Positions 12,559-25,663 are shown, numbered from the stretch's first letter. The stretch: 64,000 nt of DNA from Rhynchospora pubera (GCA_028095005.1 CM051462.1:120518752-120582751); one strand, 5' to 3'. Notes: generated by a model from the letters alone, not told the origin. A program made the numbers and translations.

Positions 12559-15500
12559 TCAAGAGGAAGGAGCGAACTTAATAGAGATGCTGTTGACACA
12601 GTGGCGCTCATCAGTAGGTGTCTTGAACCCCTCCCCCTTGAATACATGTCCCAGGTGGCCCCCACATGCAGCACATGTTATCTCTACGCGTCTTCCATCA
12701 GGATCCGGCTATTATAAGGAAAAAAAAACAGAGAAAAGGAATTGCATAATCGCATCAGGACAAGACGGTAAAGCAAGAAATTGGTGCTAAGAACATACCT
12801 TGGAGCTCGTCTATTCTAAACATAACAAAGAATCTATTCCTTGTTCTCTCACCGCACAGGTATGTGGGAGGAAACATGGCTGTCTGGTACATTTTAAGGT
12901 ACATTCTGAAAAAAGTTTGATTACAGGCATAGAAATATGTACTCTTTGTGCTCTGTAATTGGGATACCGTTTCTGCTTTTCACTGGATAGTGAAGATAAT
13001 TTCCTAGAATTGTTACTGATATTGATAACATTACTGTAAGACTTAAGTCAAGGTTTGTAATGGTCTAAATTCAGACCGCTGCTACTGCGCAATAAATCTA
13101 CTGGTACAGTGGAACTTAGTACAATAATTCTAATATAGGCCAAATAGAAATTTTATTTTTTTGTCAAAGCATTACGATTTTGAGGCCTTACAATCATTTC
13201 AAATATTTCATATTACGAGAAAAACACATGTTTCCAGATTTCTCAAGAACAGAAAAGTACCTCACTTTCTCCCTAATGTATACAGTTAGAATCAGTAATT
13301 ATTGGACATATTTGAACAGCATAAAGGACAAGGGTAGATATTCTAAAGTACTGATTTGCAAGGGGAGCACATGATATTTTCTATTTTGTGCAGCCCACAT
13401 GGAATGGTTCATGCAACTTAAAATCTGAGCTTCAGCAAGAGCAACAATTGGTAAAGAAAGAGACGTATCCAATTGTGCCAGTGCAAAACCTCCAAGTATC
13501 ACCAATAATACTGTAATGATAATGCCCTTGTCTGTCTCTACAGATCAAATAAGGAAGAAGGGCATTTTTGGCAACTTTTTGGTGGAAAATATTAAGGAAT
13601 AAGGTGATACTTCCACGTTTTGGACCTATATAGACAATGCTTCTGTTGTCACACAGTTATACATGATACCCAGAAGTTCTGTAGGGAAAACCGGAAAGGA
13701 CAGACAACACAAGGCTCCCCAGGAAGTTGAGAAGGAAAAGCCACACAAAAATCCTATCAAAATCAGAAAGTACCAAGCAAAGCCACACAAAACAATAAAC
13801 ACCTAATAAATTCTTCTAACAACAAAAATATCAACTAGAGACTCCTTTCCCTACCTCTAAAATTACATGGCAACGAACAGGCAACAGCATTGAGGGAGGA
13901 TAGTTAGGCTATGGTTGAAAGAAAAACAGGCTGGGTAGCACAGATACCTACTTTTGATGGAAAATGATATTTTTTTGCCGTTCTAAATTACACCAAAATT
14001 GTTACCATAATGCAGATAATTAACCAAGATTTTTCATTTTTGGAACATAAGACCAACAATAAATTAATTAATTGCATATAACACCAAGTGCCAATACAAT
14101 ATAAGTTCATAATAAAAATGACTAAGTTGCCCCCAACCTGTCGATGTTTACTCAACCAAAAATCTTACCTACTGGTAATTAAGATATTGAGAACGCAATA
14201 TTTACGGAATATCTCACTAACCTAAGGTTCGGTCTTATTCACACATATCTTGAAATTGGGTCTCACATGAAAATAACAGAAATTGTGTATCATCAGTAAA
14301 TGTCAAGAATATTGGTTATAATTTACCGGAGCCCGTTCTTATTCCTAGAATCCTAGGTCTTATGCATGAGGATTCTGCACGGGTCCATGTGGACTGCCTT
14401 TAGAAGCTCACAAAAGATGTGTGTGTGTGTGTGCGAGAGAGAGAGAGACTGACGGTACGGTTGATGGCACCAGGAAAACCCTCATAAAATGCAGGCCAGC
14501 CACAACCAGAATTGAATTTCGTAGTTGATTTGTACAGAGGGGTCGCACAAGCTGCACAACTGTACACTCCGTCTTCAAAAAACTTGTCATATTCTCCAGT
14601 CCCTGGGGCCCTGATAAAAAATTATCAAGTTAATATTACAAAATAAATAATGTCATCCTTATTTTCAGATCTCTTTACATAGACATCCATTGCTTACAAA
14701 ATAGCAGCTGGATTTATCAGTACAGAAGTGCTCATGGAAACCCTTTATTGAGTCTAATTGCAAGATCTCATTATGACTTGAAACTGCAACCAGTGCTCAC
14801 AAAACTACACTGGTTACATCATGAAATGGGAATAAAAGAACAACCCACATTCTGAATAGTAACAACTGAAAAGTACTGCTACACAGAACAGAAGATACCT
14901 TAAGTATCAATAGATCACAGAATACAAAATTAAAGTTAACAACCAAAAGATCGATGATGTGCATTATTGTGCAATTCGCAAAAACATAACGCTTTTAATT
15001 TAGAGATCCTATATTTTTCATACAATAATTGATACAGCTCTTTTTTTTACCCTCAATTAATCACATTCTGACTACAAGATTGAAATAAGTTCAATAGATT
15101 CTATCATCATAGCTGCAATTTATTAGATGATTATGACATTTAATCAATTATCAAATTTCAAAATTTTTAGTTACATACAAAAGCCTAAAGTCAAAGTCAA
15201 CCCATATTGAGTAGAGACAATTGGTATACTCTAAATATCTAAATTTTAACAATTTAATTGTATACAAAGCCAAGTCAAAGTCAACATGTATTGAGCAAAG
15301 AAAATGAGAATGCACTAAGAACTAGAGTGTTAGATCCCTTGCTAGTATTGTAATACCCTATTAACAAAATAGATGCGAGAACAACCAATCATGTGATGAT
15401 GTGAAATTGTGAATCAATTCAGAAAATGGCTTAATTATTAGGATAATACAGAAACTAACTAACTTCAACTAAGAAATAATGAATAATTAATAAATGCAAA

Positions 15501-15992
15501 TGCCACTAACAATGCATAATCAAATATACCAAGACTATTTGAGAAAATTTACCAGAAAGTTTCTTCACACACACAAATTTAAGTACTCGTTGTTGTCAAG
15601 CCTATTTGATACTAGGATGTCTAAACCAGTGAACAAATAACTCAGAAACAAAATGGCAAGAGACGCCACTCAAACATCTAGTATCAGTAGTTCAGTACTG
15701 GCATTAAAGGGGTCCAAATAAACCTTGATTAGAATTAGGACTTTGGTACAGCTTAATTTATCAAAAGAGTACCACTTGGGCCAGTATAATTTAAGTGAGG
15801 TACAAATAAATAGTGAATCTCTCACAATCGAACAAACTAACAGAAACAAAGAAAGAAGAAATTGGGAGAGAACTCGAAGAAGTTTGATGCCACATACTCG
15901 GTTCCTTTCTGGCGAAGAATACGAAATTGCTCCGGCGATAGAACAGCTCTCCATTCCTCCTCTGTTTTCTGCGCAGATCCTCCGCTCGCCAT
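12559..15992 (-). CDS. MSRB: Peptide methionine-R-sulfoxide reductase, cytosolic type
   Basis: The enzyme reduces methionine-R-sulfoxide in oxidised proteins, using thioredoxin or a similar donor. Three coding exons on the minus strand (15992-15898, 14610-14454, 12708-12559) splice with GT-AG ends and matching phases into 133 residues, beginning MASGGSAQKTEEEW and ending at TGA. Two CxxC pairs (C50/C53 and C96/C99) match the structural zinc site of MsrB. The family motifs GCGWPAF (67-73) and RHCVNS (119-124) are present, the latter holding the probable catalytic C121. There is no transit-peptide-like extension, so it is probably cytosolic, like the short plant MSRBs. The length is normal for such forms. 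A CT repeat lies in the 5' leader (16003-16036, plus coordinates) and CA/CT repeats follow the exon 2 donor. Which numbered MSRB this is cannot be told. Confidence 0.93.
14421..14448 (-). repeat. CA/CT microsatellite just inside MSRB intron 2
   Basis: Plus-strand (GT)n followed by (GA)n begins about six bases downstream of the exon 2 donor (GTCAGT). On the sense strand it is a pyrimidine-rich (CT)n(CA)n run. Confidence 0.85.
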
Positions 15993-16002
15993 TTTTGCTT
16001 TT

Positions 16003-16037
<35 letters not shown>

Positions 16038-16038
16038 G
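16003..16038 (-). repeat. CT microsatellite in MSRB leader
   Basis: A (GA)n tract on the plus strand, and so a (CT)n tract on the sense strand, ending about 10 bases upstream of the MSRB start codon. Pyrimidine repeats are common in plant 5' leaders. Confidence 0.85.
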
Positions 16039-16099
16039 GGGTTATTTGTGGTAAGGGAAGGAATATTGACACGGTATTGCGGGAGGCCGGGAGCTATTG

Positions 16100-17246
16100 T
16101 TTTATATTTAATCGTTTTAATCCAGTTGACCCCTAATTCTACCATCTGGCCATGTTTAATAAGAAGGATGGACCTTACAATTTGCATAGTCGTTCGAATG
16201 AATTTTTCAAATTGTGCTTTTATTATTATTATTTTTTTTTTGCATTTTTAGTTGAAAGAAAGAAATAAAATTTATAAAAATGTAGTAAAGCTAATTGGAT
16301 TGTTTAATTTCAAAATCTATTGAACTGATTTGAGACAATAAGTTTGGAATTTTTTTTTCCTCTCTTGATTTGTCTTGCAGTAAATTTCTAATATACAAGC
16401 CAAAGGTATGATATGTTTTTGTATGGATCTATAAATTTATGGGAAATCATTTAAAAATTATGTATGATATGGTATTTATTTATTGTAAAAAAAAAGTTTT
16501 CAATAGTATAACCCGAAAAATAACAACAATTTTAAATAAAAACAACAATCATGACTGCGATATTTCTACGAGCTGTGAAGCGTAGGATGCATGATCTATG
16601 TTTTCACATATCAGTTATCTTTTTGGGTCGTTTTTAGAAAAGCCTGTAGGCAGTTCAGGGATGACTAAACGAATGAATTAATCCAAATAACCGGCCAAGT
16701 ACATTCGACAATATGCTGTGGAGTACGATATTAAAAAAAAATTTTGAATTGAATAAATATAAAATTTTGAATTAATTCTAGAAAAATATTAAACAAAATT
16801 TAAAATTTGAAAGGTCTGTATGTGAAATCTTGAATCTAATTATTTTTTACTACCACAACGAGGATAAATTTCACTTAGTTAACGTTTTTTTTTTTTTCGA
16901 TCCTTAAAAAACTTAGCCTTTCAAATTGGGTTTTCAAATTGATGTAGGGTTTACAACTTTACATGTACATATTCCAATCCGGTTTAGGTCCTAAATTATT
17001 TTTGAAATTTGATTCTTGTGTTTTTACTTGAATTCGCTAATTTTAGGTTAGAAGAAATGTGCATCCATAGCTCGACTTTTGTTTTGCAGGACCATCGAAA
17101 AGCGGCACAACGAGATGGCCATCAATGGAGTTCTAGATGCATTAGGGTTTAGGGATGACAATTCTAGTGTAGGACGGACTGCCTAGATCAGTGGAGAGAC
17201 TCACCCGAAATTTCTGTAGACTTTCCAAAAATAGTGAGACAGATGC
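16100..17246. other. Intergenic upstream of MSRB
   Basis: AT-rich upstream region of MSRB. A short GC-richer stretch at about 17090-17200, beginning after ttttgcag, looks exon-like, but I could not tie it to any protein. Confidence 0.45.
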
Positions 17247-17256
17247 AGACATGACT

Positions 17257-17572
17257 ATACCTGTCAATATTAACATCCGTTCCGCTGTTCCGTTCCGTTC
17301 CGTCGAAACGGAACGTTAAATGAAAGCTGAAATGGATTCCGTTTTCAGAAACGGAACGGAAACGGAACCGAAATTTGTTAACGTAAATGGAACGGAATAC
17401 GGAAATGGGCTGAAATCAATAGAAAATGTGAGGCGGAACGTTAAATGGAACAGAAATTTGTTACGTTTGTCGAAACGGAACGGAAATGAAACAGTCATTT
17501 CATTCCGTTACCGAAACGGAACATTAAATGAAAATGACTGTTCCGTTTCCATCTCTAACATTTGACAGGTAT
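17257..17572. mobile_element. MITE with ATACCTGTCAA ends
   Basis: A 316-bp element with terminal inverted repeat atacctgtcaa and ttgacaggtat. It is flanked by an exact 10-bp direct repeat, agacatgact (17247-17256 and 17573-17582). The interior is built of short repeats of aacggaac and its complement. A 10-bp duplication fits a MULE better than a hAT element. Related degraded copies lie near 25.1 and 52.1 kb. Confidence 0.8.
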
Positions 17573-17797
17573 AGACATGACTCAGTAGCCAGTGCCATAC
17601 CACTTAAAACGGGTCGACTCAGCTCAGAACAGACCATTCCAAGTTCTACCAGCTTTCTAGAATTAAGAGGCAGTTTTTAGACGTTTTCTGCAGATGCATT
17701 TTCGTCCATTTTTAGCACTTCTAGACGTATAATCTTCACATTTGGTAGTTGTTTTTGAGTCGATGTAGGCTTCGTTCACGCACTGGCATAAACATGT

Positions 17798-19176
17798 TGT
17801 CACATCCTGTATGCGAGATACAAGACGTGAGAGACAATATCTTTCGTATCCATGTGACAGCCCATCAACCTACGTCACAATAAAATGTAAAGAAAACGAA
17901 GTCAGCTACAAAGTTGAGTAACCAGTTATTTAACGACACAGTTTCTTTATAACTAATTTTTATAACAAATATCAAACGATTGGATTAATCCACATATTAA
18001 TAACAATAAAATTAAATGTATTTCACATAGATCAATGGGTCTAGGTTTCCTCAAATCAGTTTCTCATATCACTTTCACATTAGCGCGAATCCCTCTCTAG
18101 ACGATTCCGCGTCATATTCCAGATTATTTTTCCATTTCAAATCAAGTCACATCAGAGATCCGTTAACTCGTAAAATATATCAGTAAGAGAATTATTATAT
18201 ATCAATTCAATCAAATAAACAAATAATTTTTAAATCAATCAATACGAAAATTAAATTATAGAAAAGTCTGATTATAAAGAATGGTCGTAACGTAGAACTC
18301 GAATTCAAAATCGAATGAATGATCAAGTATCACTGTATTCAAGCAGGGCATTTTTTTTATAGAAGACGGTATCAAAATTGAATGGAAAATAAAAAACAAA
18401 GTGGAATCGGATTTTGTTTCTCGAATTGGCGACATATAGATTTGTGTCATAATGGAACGGTTATATATTTTTTTGACTGAAAACCGTAGGCAAAGTAAAA
18501 TGATACGGTTATTTCATGAGGCAGTTATAACTTATACGAAGAACAAAGGGAAATGAAAAGTATTTTTATAGTCAAAATAATACGTGGGCTCCGAGCTAAG
18601 TTAAAATCGGATATTCATGAGATGTAAACAGAATAATAAAGGGTACCACATATATAAAGGAATAAAAATAAAATATGTAAAGGAGATGCATAAATGCATA
18701 ATTTGGCCGGTGATAAAATTTGAAACCGCATTGCTTAATGGAAATTAATTATTTTCATCTGCAGTTTTGTCATCCCTGCCATCGCTAAATATAAAGTGAA
18801 CCTATACAGCAAATAAAGTGAACATATAGATTATCTAAGTGAACGCATACAGACAAATAAGTTCAATGAAAATAAGTTGAATATGCATGTAAACTTCTGA
18901 ACAAGTGATAACAACACTTATTTGTTTGTAAGTGTTCACTTAATCGTCTATATGTTCATCTTATTTGCTGTATATGTTCACTTTGTATTTAGTGATGAGT
19001 GGGATGGTATATTTATCAATGACACTTATAATTTCTGCTGAAATGGAAATAACTAAATCCTGTATAAAAGGAAAATAATAAGATTTGTATGCATGTCATG
19101 AAAACCTACGGTCAGAAACTGAATCACCATAATCAAATGTAAATGAAATATTATGTCAAAATTTCGGGGTTTTACA
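17798..19176 (+). mobile_element. Solo LTR, probably Ty3/Gypsy type
   Basis: The segment begins TGTCACATCC and ends CGGGGTTTTACA, a TG...CA pair seen in many plant Ty3/Gypsy LTRs. It is flanked by the 5-bp direct repeat catgt (17793-17797 and 19177-19181). No internal domain or second LTR lies next to it, so it is a solo LTR left by unequal recombination. A MITE is nested at 18771-19006. The first 700 bp or so align with 26715 onward. The superfamily is inferred from the end motifs. Confidence 0.75.
18771..19006. mobile_element. Foldback MITE nested in solo LTR
   Basis: Two inverted arms of about 70 bp each carry cgctaaatataaagtgaac and gttcactttgtatttagtg together with shared aagtgaacatatag blocks. 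The core is short. It lies inside the solo LTR, so it inserted after that LTR. Confidence 0.75.
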
Positions 19177-19415
19177 CATGTACAAATAGTCAAATATACA
19201 TAGACGACACAGAGATCCGAGATTAATTCTAGGTTTCACCCTTGTTTCCAACTCAGTTCAGGAGATAGGCGAGATGTAGACGAGCTGGAGTGTAAGACAT
19301 GAGACATTTATTAGTTACTTTAAGTGCTAATAACAATAAGATGATTTATTGTCATGATTCATGTATTATGTTTCTTTCATTTCACATAAAGGAAAACACG
19401 AGGTATTATTGCAAT

Positions 19416-20815
19416 CAGGGGCGGACTTATTAAGGGACAAACCTGGGCAAATGCCCAAGCTTGTTTTTGGACAATCAATGACCCGATATGTAATTAACAC
19501 CACAGTGTCTAGGCTTAAAAAATCTAAGTACTTGGACTTGACCTGAAATTCTCATTTTTTTTTTTTGCCTTTCTTCGTGCCTCGGCCCATTTACGGATCT
19601 ATCCATCTCCACATCCAATAGCTTGTGACAGCACATAAAAGACTAATGGGTCCGCTAATTAATTGGATCTAATCCAACATCCAATTAATAGATTCTATAG
19701 GCTAAATGAATTAACCATTCAGGCATTCACCGATTTAGGTTTTTTTACTTTTTTTCTCGGTGCTCTTTTGTAACCCTCTGATGCGCACCAAAAAATTGCC
19801 CGATTTCATGTGTTCTTCTTCTTCTTCTCTGCCTTAATTCTTCTTCGCCTCTGTTCATCTCTAGACTCCAGTGGTCATTGTCCGCCTTCTCCAGAGGCCT
19901 GTTGTTCTCATCGCTCAAGGTAAATTCTCTAATTCTAATTCACATCTGAATTAATAAACATAGTTAACCTTATAGGTACAATTACGGGAGATGTAATTGG
20001 TTAGTTTAAAAATTGTAATTATGATGTATTATATTATATATAACGCCTCATGTGTATAACGCCTCTCTGGTATTCCATCTATCTATATATACCAGAAAAC
20101 CTGAGAACGCCTTCATGGCTCCATCTATAAGACATAGTTTTTATTAATTTCAATTTATTCATAGAATTTAATTACAACATGTAATTATGCTACTCATGGA
20201 TAAATGATGCGTTCATTTCAATACAGAGCTTGTAGATCTTATAGCACTCATGTATAGGAATATGTAGCATCTACAATTCTAAAGATTTTTGTTTACATTT
20301 ATTTGTTGTAGATATGGAGAGATTTTTCAAAAAACTAGTATCACCATTAGTTGGAATTCAAGAGGCAGAATCAAGTCATAAGAGAAAGCGTTTGGATTCT
20401 AATTCAAACTTTGAGGTACCTCCTGATCCGGGACTTCAACCACCAATTAGCAACTATGATCCAAATGATCATGACTTTGTGAGAAGACAATATCTACAAG
20501 CCGGTCCGAGACAACCCGTGTTACAAGATTTTTCGCAAACACTCTTTAGTGACAAACAAAGAAGATTCAACAAGGCAAGGTATAGTCAATATCCATATTG
20601 GTTAGAGTATAGCATACAAAAGGATGCAGGATATTGCTTGTGTTGTTATCTTTTCAAGCGAGGGCAGTGGAGATGCTTTTACAAGCACTGGATTTAGAAA
20701 TTGAAAGAATAAGAAAAGTCTTGACGAGCATGTCGGCGGATTGAATAGTGCTCACAATCTTGCCATGAAAAAATGTCAAGACCTCATGAAGCAAAACCAA
20801 CATTTCAAAATTTTA
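19416..20815 (+). mobile_element. Truncated hAT-type transposon, left part
   Basis: It starts at caggggcgga, a common hAT end motif. It then holds a non-coding leader exon (to about 19920), a likely intron from gtaaattc to ttgtag ending at 20313, and the start of a broken transposase-like gene. No matching right end was found before the SAC3-like repeat at 21.0 kb, so the element appears truncated. Confidence 0.55.
20314..20815 (+). pseudogene. TTF-type zinc finger, hAT transposase-like fragment
   Basis: The ATG at 20314 opens a 127-codon frame beginning MERFFKKL. It contains DPNDHDFVRRQYLQAGP, QYPYWLEYSIQKDAGYC and CCYLFK, which match the N-terminal TTF-type zinc finger region of plant ZMYM-like/hAT transposase-derived proteins. 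The frame shifts near 20660; a second frame continues with GDAFTSTGFRN, an in-frame stop, then EHVGGLNSAHN. Full-length relatives have about 600-800 residues, including a hAT dimerisation domain that is absent here. This is therefore a truncated, shifted relic. Confidence 0.75.
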
Positions 20816-20994
20816 TTCTCTTATTCCAACCATTCATACAAATGTACAATGCCTCTATTTATAAGCAAAAAAATGATATCTCACATAATGACAATAAATT
20901 AGTAGTGGAGATCATGGATATAAATATATAGTGGAGATAAATGATTAGTGGGAATATGAAGATGTACAATAAACATTTAATTATATTTCATAAC

Positions 20995-21395
20995 TGTCGG
21001 TGTTTAATTGACGCTATAATCCAATCTAAATGATCCCATTAACGGCTAGCGGAAAAAAAATTTCTATAAATAGACTCGACGTCCCTTCGCGATTGTCTTA
21101 ATTAATATTGTTTACTTATTAGGCAAGCTGTTCTGCTCTCTTTCTCCGTTTATTTCTTTTCTAAAATCGTTCATCTTCGCAATTTGCAGTTTCCACTTCT
21201 CTCTCTCTCGACTGTCTCCACCTCACGCTTTTAGAAAGGAGACCAATAAATCTCTCGCCATTAAAATGGTAATATAACTTCTATAAACTAGATATATTTC
21301 TATCTCTTTATGGAACATTTTTATTTTTTCTGATATCTCAGTTTTCTCAATTGAAGATAAATTAACAGTGATATACATTATGATAGTTGTGTAAG
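20995..21395 (+). repeat. SAC3-leader-like module, copy A
   Basis: It starts gtcggtgtttaattgacg and includes cattaacggctagcgg, both shared with the sequence just upstream of the SAC3 gene at 43.77 kb. A TATA-like ctataaatag lies at about 21065. The module ends in caataaatctctcgccatt and aaaatg followed by gtaatataac, which mirrors the end of SAC3 exon 3 (aaatctctcgctgtt, aaaatg, gtaattt). From about 21085 it is repeated almost identically at 22683-22990. Confidence 0.7.
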
Positions 21396-21960
21396 CCAAA
21401 GAAATCTAAAGTGAAATCTAGTTTTGATAAAGTGATTTTGCATCAATTGAAGAGAGATCTGACCTTTGCGAGAAGAAATGTGATTCTAGGGTTTTTGCAA
21501 TGTGCGATAAGAGATGAGAGACAAAAATGCCGGAAATAGAAGTGTTTCAAATGCAAGATAGAGAGAGGTGAGAGAGAAATCCATGTGCTAGCGCCTAACA
21601 TAAGTTCTCATTTTTGCGATTTTGTAAAAAAAGATGTGTGTCGAGTGGAGGAGGAGAGAAAAAAGGCAGAATAGGAAAAGCGGTCAATCGTCAATGAGAA
21701 AGGAGGCGATGAAATTAGATCTGCCAATTAAACATATCAGATGAGAGGGGTATTATTTTATGTTGATAAGAGTGTACATAAATAGCTACTGAGTTACTGT
21801 TACAGAAATCGCTAAAAAATTAAAAGCACAAACGAAAATGACTCGCCGTGTCCGGCTATATTTTAACGCATCCACTCTGACTCCCACGGGTCTTTATTTA
21901 TAAATACTGATAATATGTATTCTCTAGGATGGCTTAATTAAGCGTAATCTAACCGGAGCT

Positions 21961-22443
21961 GTATCCTCTACTGACCTTTAAAAGGTCGGCAGAGGGCAGA
22001 CCTTTTACTAGATCCGTTCAATTCGTATCTAACGCGCGAGAATGAAAAGAAAATAAAACTCTCTCACCCTCTTGCCCGCAACACTGCCCGTGTCTCCCCC
22101 ACCTCCGTATGAAATTAAAAAAAAACGCAATTGAAATGAACCATCATCTAATCGGGTTACCCGTTAAGAATTTTTGACCATTTTCGTTCACCGGAGCCGT
22201 ATCCTCTGCGAGCAAAACTAGAACTGCGAAGAGGGGTTTTTTACCGAGCCAGACAGATTTTGGCGGAAATTGAGTGAAAATCGGAGATGCTCTTTTTTTT
22301 ACTAGGAAATGGGGACTCGGGCAAGGGCAGAAGTCGAGAGACTGGAATTTTCTTCTTTTTCTGTACACCTCGTTGGATCGTGATCCAACGAATGTGGTGA
22401 AAGGTCTGCCCTCTGCCGACCTTTAAAGGTCAGCAGAGGATAC
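21961..22443. mobile_element. MITE with self-palindromic ends
   Basis: A 483-bp element. The left arm, gtatcctctactgaccttt and onward, is matched by the reverse complement of the right arm for about 60 bp. Each arm is itself a near-palindrome (cctctgctgaccttt followed by aaaggtcggcagagg). No coding sequence and no clear target duplication were found. The surrounding sequence resembles 26.38-26.45 kb, which lacks the element. Confidence 0.65.
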
Positions 22444-22449
22444 GAATTG

Positions 22450-22990
22450 ACTGTGGTAATATAATTTACGCATTTAATTGACGCAATTGATCCTATTAAC
22501 GGCTATTTACATGATTGTCTGAATTAATTTTGTTTACTTATAACAAGCCGTTATGCTCTCTTTCTCCATTTTTAATTTCGTCTCCACAGTTTTCACTTCT
22601 CTCTCTCGCGTTTCCCCGTCTCTCTTCTTCATTGTTTCTCGTTTTTTCTCTCCTCGAACTCACGACTCCACCTCCGTCACCCTTCGCGATTGTCTTAATT
22701 AATATTGTTTACTTATTAGGCAAGCTGTTCTGCTCTCTTTCTCCGTTTATTTCTTTTCTAAAATCGTTCATCTTCGCAGTTTGCAGTTTCCACTTCTCTC
22801 TTTCTCGACTGTCTCCACCTCTCGCGTTTAGAAAGGAGACCAATAAATCTCTCGCCATTAAAATGGTAATATAACTTCTATAAGCTAGATATATTTCTCT
22901 CTTTATGGAACATTTTTAATTTTTTCTGATATCTCAGTTTTCTCAATTGAAGATAAATTCACAGTGATATACATTATGATAGTTGTATAA
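22450..22990 (+). repeat. SAC3-leader-like module, copy B
   Basis: It has two parts. 22490-22680 resembles the SAC3 leader at 43.79-43.98 kb, sharing cgtttccccgtctctcttc and gaactcacgactccacctcc. 22683-22990 nearly duplicates copy A, including the exon-3-like end and the following intron-like sequence. A 119-codon open frame at 22515-22874 runs through both parts and ends RKETNKSLAIKM, resembling the SAC3 residues RNQTTKSLAVKM. Confidence 0.7.
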
Positions 22991-25105
22991 ATTGGACATA
23001 AAATATCATATTTACTAAGTTCAAGTTTTAAAGAAACTAACAAATATATGTTTTTGAAATGATAATGTCATGATCTCCATGTAGAATGCATGACTCGCAT
23101 AATTGCCAAAAACAAATTTTACATGTACAAGCGTTAAAACCACCGTTCAAAAAGCTAAACAAAAGATGGATTCATACTTGTGAAATAAATACTACCATTA
23201 TGCTTTGGAGAAACTTGCTCATTACAAAAATAGAGAACAAATGAAAGTAAAGTTATGAATAAATTATGAACGGGAATATCTATCTTATCAGTTATCAATC
23301 AACTTCCTTATTTCATATTGTTTAAATATACGAATGCATCATTGCGACCTTTCCCCCTCTATTTCTAGCAATGAACTTTTGACGTGTAAGATATATACTC
23401 GAGCGAGAAAATTTTTTTGAACCTTTACAGTTTACAAAATGCACCACCAAAAATCAATGAATTTTTATGATGAGTGCGGGTTGAAAGGGCGATTGCTAAT
23501 ACTATTTCAATTTTTTTTTAATCTCATATCATGACTATGAAAAAAAATCACTGGACTTAGATTGAATTATATGTGCCGAAAAATGAACATGCTATTAGTT
23601 TAAATCTTAGTTTAGAAGTAGCTATATTTTGAAAATCTTTAGATTAGTCCGGACCGCAAACTCTCTGCTATCCATCAGCACACGCTTTATTTATTTATTA
23701 CAAAAAGGAAAATTTTTGAGATATTCCTAATAGAAAGTTCTTACTTGTTCTATATGTTTTTCCTCAAATTACTAAAATTAATTTTTAATATAATTTTTCA
23801 ATACATGGGAAAACATATTTAAATTTAAAAAATTAGCACGTAACTGGTTTTCTCCGTTTTTATGGCACCATCTTCTTCCCAAGCTTAATTAGAAGCTCAA
23901 TAGACCCAATAAATATTATATCTCCATGCTGCTCTAAAATCTGATCCTCTAAATCTATTCTTTTAATGCTTTAATTTATGATTCATGCAACCTACATTAT
24001 GACAGTAGAATTATGTGGCCACTTGATGGCGGCAGCATTTGTGTGATGTCATTGTGTGGTAGTCCCAATTTTTCGGAGAAAGAAAGGGAGATGCGGGGGG
24101 TTTTTTTTCATTTCCTAAAATATGATAGTGTCAGAGAAATTGTAAGATTTTTTTGGGATCAATAATGATTTCAAGAAATTGCATCAGGCAATTTGAAGTA
24201 CTGGTGACTTTAAAGTTAATATTAATTTTTTATAGTTCGAAAAGAAAAATTTAAATTTAAACTCTAATTTTTTTAAAAAAAAATTCTTTTATCTGGTCAG
24301 TCTTTGAATTCAAGAAAATAAATTAGTCTTTAAACTGTGAATTAAATAAAAAATATGTTCCTAATTTTTTATATGCACCACAATAAAAGTATGCAAAAGA
24401 TGTGGACAAATAAGTTTGATGAAATAAGTTGTCACAAATTATTTTTTTTTGCATCTTATTAATATCTAAATTTCGACTGTCGTCTAATTTTTCTCCACGT
24501 AATATGTGTCATATAAATTTTGTATGTCTCAAATTATTTTACACAATTTTAATATTTGTTAAAAAAAATTTAGTAGCTGATCTTTTTGAAAAGTATAAAA
24601 TCCCTAGTAGGAGCATCCAATTAAGGAATCAGAAAACCACAAAGGTACCAACCGGTACACCGTACACAGTTCCATACGAGGCCTGTATCCTCACGGAAAA
24701 GCAGAACAAACAATAATTCATTTAATTATTGTGTATAACGATTTGGTTCTAAATTTCCAGTAAACATTTACACATGATTTGATCCGTATAGATTGCTATT
24801 ATCCACAAATAGTCAACAAAAAGTATTTTGAAAAAAAAAAGAAAAACATTTTCAGATGGAAAAAAGGTTCAGCAAAAGTATCCCTTGCTATGAATCCCAT
24901 GCGTCAACAATGACTGAAATAAAAGAGCCGAATGTTATAGCCAATTTTTCAATTAAATGAAATTCCTTGCAACCAAATCACTATGCCAACATATACTCGG
25001 CTTTTCCTAAGGGCATTCACTCAGAAAGAAAAAAAAATTTAAATACTCAACGTATACACTATTGAATTAAGTCAAGACACGAGAGGAAGCGGGCGTCCAA
25101 CGTGG
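22991..25105. other. Intergenic, no gene seen
   Basis: AT-rich. A 95-codon plus-strand frame at 24429-24716 has no recognisable motif. No transposon ends or RNA genes were identified. Confidence 0.5.
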
Positions 25106-25468
25106 GTAGGGGTGACGACGGTATACTGTTTGCCATTTCCGTGGACGTTCCATCCAAACGGAACGATAAACGATATCAAATATCATTTCGTTTCTAGAAA
25201 TGGAACGGTAAACGGAATGTCAAAATATACCGTTGCTGAAATGGAACGGTAAACGGAATGGTCTATTTTGCATCCGTTTCGATAAATAGTGCAGTTTTTA
25301 GAGTAAAAACACGTGTGTTATGTCCAAATGGAACGAATAATAGAATGAAATGACATTTCGTTTACTGAAACGGAACGAAAAACGGAATGTTATGAGCATA
25401 CCGTTGATGTAACGAAACGGCAAACAGAATGGCCCATTCCGTTGTCGTTTCAAACGTTAAACAGGCCT
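25106..25468. mobile_element. Degraded relative of the 17.3-kb MITE
   Basis: The stretch repeats aaacggaacggtaaacgg variants and ends near aaacaggccttgac, recalling the ttgacaggt end of the element at 17257-17572. Ends and target duplication are not preserved. Confidence 0.5.
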
Positions 25469-25663
25469 TGACATGTTAAGTACGATTAACGAAGATTTTG
25501 AGTTTTTTACTGCAATTAAACTTGGAAAGTATAAACAATTAGTTTGTTTCTTTAACAAGAAAATATACCCACCAACGTGTGGGGGAAATAAACATTTTGA
25601 AAATACATATATTTCATCAAAAATTGAACATGAAAAACAAAATTTAATAAAAAATATATATTC

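Noticed and set aside
15725..16251. Several overlapping open frames over the MSRB first exon
   Set aside because: They are frames opposite to or running past exon 1 and the CT repeat; only the spliced MSRB frame has family motifs.
22144..22368. A 74-codon minus-strand open frame
   Set aside because: It lies within a MITE, with no domain and no start context.
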